Source: Puniceicoccaceae bacterium 5H (GTDB lineage Bacteria; Verrucomicrobiota; Verrucomicrobiia; Opitutales; Oceanipulchritudinaceae). Taken from it: a DNA stretch of 47,269 nt. The position numbers and the translations under genes are program-made. The notes under the pieces were generated by a model. That model was not told the DNA's origin and did not search any database. It saw only the letters and a program-made list of their open reading frames with translations. Positions 41,075-47,269 of this stretch are shown one piece after another. Positions within the stretch are counted from its first letter, which is position 1; the number at the start of each line of letters is the position of its first letter. The stretch lies in contig WOUP01000024.1 in NCBI GenBank assembly GCA_009772895.1, positions 1 through 47,269 on the forward strand. The letters run 5' to 3'.

Positions 41075-43015
41075 GTGTGTGCCTTCTTCGCATCCATTCG
41101 CCTGAGTCGACGAACCCTCACCCGCGTTCCCTGGCTGTGCTTGGCCTGCTGGATCGCCTGGACCCAAGCCCTCGCGGCTGAAAGTGTGTGGCCGGCCGAA
41201 GCCGAACGCCTGGCCGCACTGGAACAGCGGCGCGAACGCGTCATCGACGAGGCGATTGCGCGCATCGACCCGCAAGACCCGTCCAAAGGCAGCCTGTTCG
41301 ACATCGCGGCGACGGTCTCGCGGGGCGAAAACCTCGACTGGGCCCGTCAACGCATCCGCGCGCTGAACGATCCGCCATCGGGCGCAATGTTCTGGATGCA
41401 CCCGATGGTGCTCGCGATGTATGCGGGCCGCGACTCCTGGAACGAGGACGACTGGGCCTACTTCCGCGAGCTGTGGCGGACCTACTTCCCCTACCGTGGG
41501 GATACGGAAAACCATTGGCTGATGTATTACGCGAGCCTGTATCTGGTCTGCGAGATGTTCCCTGAAGCCGGCGGCGAAGCGTGGTACAACGGCAAGAGCT
41601 CGGTCGAAAACATGGAGGAAGCCAGGGACTACTTGCGCGACTGGGTGCGGGTCACCACCTCCTACGGTCAAGGCGAGTTCGATTCGCCCAACTACATCGA
41701 GGAATACGTGCGCCCACTCTCGCTGCTCGCCGGTTGGGCTCAGGACCCCGAAGTGCGGCAGATCGGGCGCATGATGCTCGACTACATCCTCTTCGACTTT
41801 GCGGTGGAAGACCTCAACGGGCTCTACGGCGGCGCCCACAGCCGCATTTATCCCCGCTATACCCTGGAACCGGCCCTGACACCCGCCGCCTCCCACGCCT
41901 GGTTGCTCTTCGGGCAGGGTGAATACCAATCGACCGCCGGCTGCCTGATGCTCGCCTTGAGCGGCTACACCCCACCCGCCATCCTCGACCGCATCGCCCG
42001 CGACCGCGAAACGCCCTATGTGCAGCGTGAACTGAAACGCACCCGTTGGCGGCTCCGGCACATGGGCCCGGAAACCTTCGAGATCGACGGACGCGTCACG
42101 GCACCCGTCTACAAATACAGCTACGTGCACCCCGACTTCGTTCTCGGTTGTTGCCAGGGCGGCACGCTGCAGCCCATCCAGCAGCAGACCTGGAGCCTCA
42201 TCTGGCGGGAAGACCGACCGCGCGGCATCTCCAACACCATGTTTGCCGTCCAGCCCCACGCCTCACCGGAGGAAGGCACGCGCTTTTTCGTGACGGACTG
42301 GGATACGGTGACCGACCTCATCGCCCGGTCCAAAGTGGATTACACGGCGCCGGACAAGCTGGAAGGCGGGTCGCCCTACGAACAGATCTTCCAGCATGAG
42401 GGTACCTTAATCGCCCTCTACGACATCCCCGAGGACAGCCGTTTCCCACACATCCATACCTTTTTCTCCGAAGACCTCACCGCCCGCACCGAAGCGCCTT
42501 CGGGCTGGATCTTCGCCCAGGGCGGTCCGATCTACCTCGCTTATCGGCCCTTCGCCCCGGGCGAATGGCGACCGGTCGACTGGACGGGCCTGCTGCACGG
42601 CGGCGCCGGCGGCTGGGTCAGTAGCAACTTCGCCGAGTTGGCCGGAAAGAGCGAACTCTACCACAGCGAGGCCCGCCAAAACGGCTACGTCCTGCAGGTG
42701 GCTTCCCAACGCGATTTTGCCTCTTTCGCCCAATTTCAGAAGGCCGTCGAAGCCCTGCCGCTGAAGTTCTCGCTGCAAGGCACCCCCTCGGTGCGATTCA
42801 CCACGCTAGACGGCACCCAGCTCACCGCCACCTACGGCCAACCACCCGAAGTCAACGGCGCACCCGTCGACTACGCGGACTGGCCCCTGTTCGACGGTCC
42901 CTTCGGTCACGCCGAGCGCGGCAGCGAACACCTGGAAATGCGCTACGACGAAGCGCGCTACCAGCTCGACTTCACCGACTTGACCCGCAGCAGCTCTACC
43001 CCCTCGCAACAATGA
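41075..43015 (+). CDS. Secreted protein of unknown function, helical-toroid-like
   Basis: A 646-residue protein with a signal peptide (cleavage near QALA-AE, residue 34). The first ~330 residues are helix-rich and aromatic (NHWLMYYASLYLVCEMFP, SPNYIEEYVRPLSLLAGWA, GGAHSRIYPRY), the layout of an (alpha/alpha)-toroid, and the remainder is beta-rich (about 350-640), as in polysaccharide lyases and some glycoside hydrolases. I recognise no catalytic motif or family. The GTG start at 41075 gives a normal signal peptide. The stop overlaps the propeller gene (ATGA), so the two are co-translated and may act together outside the cell. Confidence 0.7.
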   Translation: MCAFFASIRLSRRTLTRVPWLCLACWIAWTQALAAESVWPAEAERLAALEQRRERVIDEAIARIDPQDPSKGSLFDIAATVSRGENLDWARQRIRALNDPPSGAMFWMHPMVLAMYAGRDSWNEDDWAYFRELWRTYFPYRGDTENHWLMYYASLYLVCEMFPEAGGEAWYNGKSSVENMEEARDYLRDWVRVTTSYGQGEFDSPNYIEEYVRPLSLLAGWAQDPEVRQIGRMMLDYILFDFAVEDLNGLYGGAHSRIYPRYTLEPALTPAASHAWLLFGQGEYQSTAGCLMLALSGYTPPAILDRIARDRETPYVQRELKRTRWRLRHMGPETFEIDGRVTAPVYKYSYVHPDFVLGCCQGGTLQPIQQQTWSLIWREDRPRGISNTMFAVQPHASPEEGTRFFVTDWDTVTDLIARSKVDYTAPDKLEGGSPYEQIFQHEGTLIALYDIPEDSRFPHIHTFFSEDLTARTEAPSGWIFAQGGPIYLAYRPFAPGEWRPVDWTGLLHGGAGGWVSSNFAELAGKSELYHSEARQNGYVLQVASQRDFASFAQFQKAVEALPLKFSLQGTPSVRFTTLDGTQLTATYGQPPEVNGAPVDYADWPLFDGPFGHAERGSEHLEMRYDEARYQLDFTDLTRSSSTPSQQ

Positions 43016-44025
43016 AGCGCCTAGCCCCCTATTGGATCATCGCCCTCCTGACAGCCTGTCCCGCCGCCTACGCCGCAGAGCCGCCCACGCCGGAGCTGTT
43101 TGCCGCCATGATCATGACGAAGCAACAGCAGGCGAGCGCCGTCCCCACCAGCAGCGGCGTGTTGTGGCGCGCCCCCAAGGGCGCGTGGAGCCGCCTGGGG
43201 CCCGAGATCCAATTGGTCAGCAGCGCTACCGTCGATCCCCATGATCCGGCACACATTTTCCTCGCCTGCGGCAACGGCATCGTGCGTTCGCGCGACGGTG
43301 GAGAGACTTGGCGGATGGTAACCGGCTGGCGCGAGGCCGACGTGCTCCAGATCGTCGTCGACCCCCAGTCGCGCGAAAACGTCTACGCGGCCACGGCCTG
43401 GGGCGTACTCGTCTCCCACGACGGCGGCGAGAGCTGGAGGGACGCCAGCGAGGGATTGCCGGCGGAACGCCTGGCCAAAGGCATTGCCATCGACCCGCGC
43501 AACCCCGCCCGACTGCTGCTCGCCACTACCACGGGGCTTTTCGAGAGCACCAACTGCGGCGCAGTCTGGCGACGCGTAGACGGCTTCCCAGAGGTGGCGG
43601 CCTTACGCATCTGCCAATCGGAAACCGATCTGGACCGGTGGCTGGTCGGCACCGAAGGACGTGGAGTCTGGCGCTCGCGCGACAACGGCCACACGTGGAG
43701 CCCATGCGCGCCCGCTCTCGCCCAGGCCAACGTCTACGCCGTCGCCGTCGCGCCGCACGATGCCGATCTGCTGGCCGCGGGCGGCTGGACCACCGGGGTG
43801 TGGTTTTCCCGGGATGGGGGCGACAAGTGGCAACCAGCGGCCACCGCCCTGCCCTCGGCCAATATCACGGCCATGACCTTCGACCCGGTTCATCGCCACC
43901 GCCTCTGGGCCTCCACGTTTGAAGAGGGCACCTTCTACACCGAGGACTTTGGAGCGACCTGGCACAGTGCGCACCTCGACGGTGCCTACGTCTTCGACCT
44001 GGGGTTTCTGGATCTCAAGCGCTGA
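43012..44025 (+). CDS. Secreted Asp-box (BNR/sortilin-like) beta-propeller protein
   Basis: A 337-residue protein with a signal peptide (MKRLAPYWIIALLTACPAAYA). Six Asp-box repeats follow at regular spacing: SRDGGETW, SHDGGESW, STNCGAVW, SRDNGHTW, SRDGGDKW and TEDFGATW, the third degenerate. This predicts a beta-propeller as in sialidases, sortilins and photosystem II assembly factors. The catalytic Arg triad of sialidases is not evident, so a binding or scaffold role is as likely as hydrolysis. Overlaps the preceding gene by 4 bp and converges with the M20 gene, 2 bp apart. Confidence 0.82.
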   Translation: MKRLAPYWIIALLTACPAAYAAEPPTPELFAAMIMTKQQQASAVPTSSGVLWRAPKGAWSRLGPEIQLVSSATVDPHDPAHIFLACGNGIVRSRDGGETWRMVTGWREADVLQIVVDPQSRENVYAATAWGVLVSHDGGESWRDASEGLPAERLAKGIAIDPRNPARLLLATTTGLFESTNCGAVWRRVDGFPEVAALRICQSETDLDRWLVGTEGRGVWRSRDNGHTWSPCAPALAQANVYAVAVAPHDADLLAAGGWTTGVWFSRDGGDKWQPAATALPSANITAMTFDPVHRHRLWASTFEEGTFYTEDFGATWHSAHLDGAYVFDLGFLDLKR

Positions 44026-44027
44026 GC

Positions 44028-45314
44028 TCACCCCGCTGGTAGCAACGCCAGTGCGGCGGCCGTCAGCGCAAAGATACCCGTTCGGAGCGTCGGGGCCGGA
44101 TCGGGCGCGAATTGCGTGTGGTGCAGCCCCGGCAGCAAGCGGCCTTCCCGCGTGGCCTGTTCAAACCGCTCCGGCTGCATCGCCCCGAGCCAAAAGAGGC
44201 AGATCGGGATCGAGCGGTCCGGGCCAGCGTAAGCCGTAAAATCCTCGCCCGCCAGCACAGGCTGCCACGGCTGCACGTGTTCCGCCCCCAGCCAGGCGCG
44301 GAACTGTCGAGCCACGGTCTGCGTCAGCGCCGGCTCGTTGTAGACCGAGCGCACGCCGTTCAAGCGCGTAACCTCCGGCATCAAGTAATCCGGAAAGCCC
44401 GCGGCCACCGCCTCGCCGCGCACGGTGCGCTCGAGCGCGGCCCAGAGCTGCCCCCGCACTGCCTCGCTGAAGGAGCGCAGCGTTACCTGGAGATTCACCT
44501 CGTTGGGGATCACATTGCCCGTGTTGCCGCCCCGGATGGAGCCGACCGAGATCACCGCCGGTTCCTGCGGATCGACTTCGCGGCTGACCACCGTCTGCAG
44601 CGCCAGCACGATACGGCTCGCGAGCACGATAGGGTCCCGGGTCTGGTGGGGAGCGGAACCGTGCCCGCCGATCCCGCGCACCCGGACATCCGCATAGTCC
44701 GCGTTGGCCATGCCGAAGCCTTCCGACAAGGCGACCGTGCCCGCCGGCTGCAAGTTGGTCACGTGCAGGGCGATGGCGGTATCCGGGCGCCCGAAGCGCT
44801 CATACAGCCCCGCTTCGAGCATGCCCAGGGCGCCCTCGAGGATCTCCTCCGCCGGTTGCGCGACACACACCAGGGTGCCTTGCCAACGATCGCGGAGTCG
44901 CGCCAGCTGCTGCGCCGCACCCTGCAGCACCGTGGTGTGCACGTCGTGACCGCAGGCGTGCATCACGGGCACGCGCTCGCCCTGCCGGCTGGTGGCGACG
45001 ACCTGGCTTGCGTAGGGCAAGCCCGTTTCTTCCGGCAGCGGCAGCGCATCCATATCTCCCCGCAGCAGCACGGTGGGGCCCTCGCCGTTGCGCAGCACTC
45101 CGACCACCCCGTGACCGCCGAAGTGCTCGGTCACGTCGAGACCCGCGGCGCGAAACGACTCGGCCACGATGCTCGCGGTTCGCTGTTCCTGCCCCGAAAG
45201 CTCCGGATGGGCGTGAAGGTCGCGATAGAGGGTTTCGAGCGCCGGCAGGTCCGCCTCGATCCGGTCGCGGATCAGGCGTTGCAAGGCGGATGCTGGGGTG
45301 GAATCGGAAGCCAT
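44028..45314 (-). CDS. M20-family amidohydrolase (N-acyl-amino acid/hippurate hydrolase type)
   Basis: A 428-residue metallopeptidase-fold hydrolase. Metal ligands appear in VMHACGHDVHTT, QPAEEILEG, IALHVTNLQ and LAGEDFTAY; the lid/dimerisation domain lies between (GGHGSAPHQTRDPI). Enzymes of this group remove acyl groups from N-acyl amino acids or amino sugars. No signal peptide, so it acts in the cytoplasm. ATG 45314 fits the start of the fold; longer frames lack support. A regulon palindrome lies 98 bp upstream, tying it to the catabolic locus. Confidence 0.9.
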   Translation of the reverse strand: MASDSTPASALQRLIRDRIEADLPALETLYRDLHAHPELSGQEQRTASIVAESFRAAGLDVTEHFGGHGVVGVLRNGEGPTVLLRGDMDALPLPEETGLPYASQVVATSRQGERVPVMHACGHDVHTTVLQGAAQQLARLRDRWQGTLVCVAQPAEEILEGALGMLEAGLYERFGRPDTAIALHVTNLQPAGTVALSEGFGMANADYADVRVRGIGGHGSAPHQTRDPIVLASRIVLALQTVVSREVDPQEPAVISVGSIRGGNTGNVIPNEVNLQVTLRSFSEAVRGQLWAALERTVRGEAVAAGFPDYLMPEVTRLNGVRSVYNEPALTQTVARQFRAWLGAEHVQPWQPVLAGEDFTAYAGPDRSIPICLFWLGAMQPERFEQATREGRLLPGLHHTQFAPDPAPTLRTGIFALTAAALALLPAG

Positions 45315-45411
45315 GGCAGTGAAAAGGTGACCCGGAGAATGCTGAACCGAAACAGCGCCGGGATCCAGCCATTGACGGACAATATTGCGTCTCCGTCGAT
45401 CTGCTGCCCGG

Positions 45412-45422
45412 TTTACCATAAA
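45412..45422. promoter_or_regulatory. Regulon palindrome, site 8
   Basis: Core TTTAC-C-ATAAA with flanks CGG and GCG, the closest match to CGNTTTAY-N-RTAAANCG. On the minus strand a GTCAAT hexamer begins 41 bp from its centre, upstream of the M20 gene. Confidence 0.7.
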
Positions 45423-45728
45423 GCGTTGGCTTTCAGCCATTACGCCGTTACATGTCTGCAAACCGTAAAAAAAAGCGCGTTTTTTTGGCGGGATTGCGGA
45501 TGAGAACGCGCATGTTCGTATAGGCGTGTTTTGCGTCCCGGTTCTGGGACGATTTGCGGACGCCGCACGCCTGCCTCAGGAACGTTCGTTCGGTTGCCTC
45601 CCCGCAATCGAGTTCCTCGCATCCAGCCCCACCTGCGAGCGCTTTGAAGGCATGGCCTTCAAAACAACGAACTAACCGAAAGACTACTCGTGGCCGAGAG
45701 GCCGCAGTAAAACCCCATATACCCCATC
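45423..45728. other. Intergenic before the beta-helix/ricin gene
   Basis: No gene seen. It holds a degenerate half-palindrome (CAAAC-C-GTAAA, 45459-45469) and an unusual A8-GCGCG-T7 tract (45467-45486) that does not look like a terminator. The beta-helix gene promoter should be here but I cannot place it. Confidence 0.4.
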
Positions 45729-47159
45729 ATGATAGGAACACCCAAAATGAAGTACGCAGCAGCAACGGGTTCCCAGCCCCGAAGCTTCTTGTCTGGAATC
45801 CCTCACCCCCTCTCCTTCGCCCTACTCCTCCTTGCCTTCCTTGCCCTCGGTGCCAGCGCCCTCCACGGCTACGCCAATGAGGTATTCTGGCGCAACGGCT
45901 ACTACCGCTGGACGAACAACAACGTCGAACAGGGGCAATCCAGCGACCTGGCCACCGCCATCAACAATGCGATCGGCTCCGGCAACCGCGATCTCCACAT
46001 CCTGGTCGGCGGCAGCCTGCATTCGCAGGTCGACCTGCAGCCGGGCCTGAACATCTACGGTCACAACAACACGTTCGACAAAACCCACGGCGGCTACGGC
46101 TTCTTCCGCGACGGCTCGGGCCCCATCGGGATCTTCGACCTTACACTGACCGCCCCGCGCGGCTCCGGCATGGGCATCCGCACCAGCCGTGCCAGCGATA
46201 TCGACATCCGCAACGTGCACATCGTCGGCGGCAGCATCGGCATCCGCGTCGACAGCCACCCGAGCCGCCCCTATGAAGACGGGCGCTGGGTCTACAACCT
46301 CAACGTGCAGGACTGCAGCTTCGACAACTGCAGCAGCCACGGCCTCGAAACCTACGGCGTGGACGGCAACAACGTCTCCGGCATCGTCGCGACCAACTGC
46401 GGCGAGTGCGGCGTGCTCTTCAACAAGAGCGTCAACGGCCACGTGTGGTCGGTCTACGCCTACCGCTGCTGCTACGGCGGGGGCTACGCCGGCCTGCGCT
46501 TCGCCAACGACTGCGGCTACTTCGAGGTCGAAAACGCCACCTCCATCGAGTGCGGGCGCGGCCTCTTCATCCTGACCGGCAGCCACGACATCTGGGTCAA
46601 GAACGTCTACATCGCCGATACGAGCGACATCGGCATCTGGCTCGAAGACGTGGACAACTGCACCGTCGACTACGGCGCCAACAACTCCGGCACCTCGGTC
46701 AGCGGATCCGGCAGCTCCTCCAACACGACCTCCAACCTGGGCAGCTTCGGCATCAAGCGGCTCCAGAACCGCGCTACGGGCATGTATCTCGACGGCATGG
46801 GCCGCACCTCCAACGGGGCCGACGCCGCCCAGTGGTCCAACACCTCGAGCATCCACGCCACTTGGGGTCTGGTCCCCGTCGGTTCCAACTACTACGTGGT
46901 CAACCAGGGCACCGGCATGAAACTCGACGGCTATGGTCGCACCACCAACGGCGACGCCGCGGCCCTCTATACAGCGGGCTCGCAGCACCCCAACACCCAG
47001 TGGACGCTCCAGTCGGCCGGCAGCGGCTATTACTACCTGCAGAACGTCAACACCGGTATGAAGCTCGACGGCTACGGTCGCACCACCGACGGCGACACGG
47101 CCGCCCAATACTCCGGCAGCACGACCAGCACCAACGCCCAATGGCAGCCGGTCAACTAG
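45729..47159 (+). CDS. Secreted right-handed beta-helix protein with ricin-type lectin domain
   Basis: A 476-residue protein: a signal-peptide-like stretch (about 25-45), a pectate-lyase-like parallel beta-helix (about 50-310, recurring units such as DIDIRNVHIVGG and GIWLEDVDN), a Ser/Gly/Thr linker, and a C-terminal ricin-type beta-trefoil (about 335-476) with three repeats TGMYLDGMGRT, TGMKLDGYGRTTNGD and TGMKLDGYGRTTDGD. The lectin domain would bind glycans at the cell surface or outside. No active-site residues are identified. ATG 45747 (MKYAAATG) is as likely a start as 45729. No clear regulon palindrome precedes it, so it may belong to a different unit. Confidence 0.8.
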   Translation: MIGTPKMKYAAATGSQPRSFLSGIPHPLSFALLLLAFLALGASALHGYANEVFWRNGYYRWTNNNVEQGQSSDLATAINNAIGSGNRDLHILVGGSLHSQVDLQPGLNIYGHNNTFDKTHGGYGFFRDGSGPIGIFDLTLTAPRGSGMGIRTSRASDIDIRNVHIVGGSIGIRVDSHPSRPYEDGRWVYNLNVQDCSFDNCSSHGLETYGVDGNNVSGIVATNCGECGVLFNKSVNGHVWSVYAYRCCYGGGYAGLRFANDCGYFEVENATSIECGRGLFILTGSHDIWVKNVYIADTSDIGIWLEDVDNCTVDYGANNSGTSVSGSGSSSNTTSNLGSFGIKRLQNRATGMYLDGMGRTSNGADAAQWSNTSSIHATWGLVPVGSNYYVVNQGTGMKLDGYGRTTNGDAAALYTAGSQHPNTQWTLQSAGSGYYYLQNVNTGMKLDGYGRTTDGDTAAQYSGSTTSTNAQWQPVN

Positions 47160-47173
47160 TTGCCCACCGACTC

Positions 47174-47269
47174 TAGAGGCCGTTTCAAAACTTCATCCTG
47201 CGCATCGTTAGCATAACGCAGGCGATCATGAAGAACGCATGGTAGATATTGAAGTGGTGCTCATGGCGC
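47174..47269 (-). mobile_element. Truncated end of an IS5-like insertion sequence
   Basis: The window ends inside an insertion sequence. The terminal inverted repeat probably starts near GAGGCCGTTTCAAAAC (about 47176-47191), after CTAG, which may be the target duplication. Only about 95 bp of the element are visible. Confidence 0.65.
47185..47269 (-). CDS. IS5-like transposase, C-terminal fragment
   Basis: The last ~27 codons of a transposase read on the minus strand and end at a TGA (47185-47187). The peptide finishes IYHAFFMIACVMLTMRRMKF, the usual tail of IS5-type DDE transposases. The rest lies beyond the window, so completeness cannot be judged. Confidence 0.7.
   Translation of the reverse strand, partial: RHEHHFNIYHAFFMIACVMLTMRRMKF

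Noticed and set aside
45459-45469. Extra regulon site before the beta-helix/ricin gene (CAAAC-C-GTAAA)
   Set aside because: The left half has two mismatches and it lies next to a long A tract; too weak to list as a site.
1-47269. CRISPR arrays, tRNA or rRNA genes
   Set aside because: I saw no regularly spaced short repeats, no tRNA-like cloverleaf with a recognisable T-loop, and no rRNA segment.

Overview
This window looks like a chromosomal segment of a high-GC member of the Verrucomicrobiota, most likely the Opitutae branch. The support is indirect: the LacI-type regulator has the Y-x-P-D-x-x-L-x-x-L hinge style I associate with that group, a GxGYxYP-family protein, Na+/solute symporters and a TonB receptor are scattered through a catabolic region, and the left end carries a long hairpin-rich repeat of a kind that gives spurious reading frames in such genomes. 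The phylum call is inference, not a database result.

Layout. Positions 1-860 hold two near-identical copies of a ~280 bp hairpin-rich repeat and no convincing gene. Positions 860-12,300 are a nitrogen-oxide respiration block. A minus-strand operon (DUF2249 protein, polytopic heme-copper-oxidase-I/NnrS-like membrane protein, DUF59 Fe-S assembly factor) is divergent from a Crp/Fnr regulator. Then comes a six-gene minus-strand nos operon in transcription order azurin-like cupredoxin, nosZ, nosB-like, nosD, nosF, nosY, and a quinol-dependent NO reductase (norZ) with its own terminator. No nitrite reductase, nosL or nosR is present, so the window encodes NO to N2O to N2 only. Two perfect or near-perfect FNR/Dnr boxes (TTGAC-N4-GTCAA type) sit exactly 22 nt upstream of a -10 hexamer, and both predicted transcripts begin at, or within a base of, the A of the start codon, which suggests leaderless mRNAs. 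feoA-feoB (ferrous iron uptake) follow at 12.5-14.8 kb.

Positions 14.8-45.4 kb are a large catabolic locus of 19 genes in about 11 transcription units: secreted or outer-membrane parts (TonB receptor, GxGYxYP protein, heparinase II/III-like protein, a secreted helical-toroid-like protein, an Asp-box beta-propeller), two Na+/solute symporters, and cytoplasmic enzymes (Gfo/Idh/MocA oxidoreductase, two TIM-barrel isomerase/epimerases, a large cytosolic helical-toroid glycosidase-like protein, a threonine-dehydratase-like PLP enzyme, two metal-dependent amidohydrolases, a GSAM-like aminotransferase, a DHDPS/KDG-aldolase-like lyase, an NAD-dependent epimerase, and an M20 amidohydrolase), plus one LacI-family regulator. 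Nearly every transcription unit in this block carries the same odd-length palindrome, TTTAC-N-RTAAA (extended CGNTTTAY-N-RTAAANCG), and I did not find it in front of the denitrification or feo genes. I read this as a single-regulator regulon for uptake and breakdown of one substrate; the number of nitrogen-handling enzymes suggests an amino-group-bearing acidic glycan or its monomers, but the substrate cannot be named from sequence alone.

The right end holds a secreted beta-helix protein with a C-terminal ricin-type lectin domain, and finally the truncated 3' end of an IS5-like transposase with its terminal inverted repeat.
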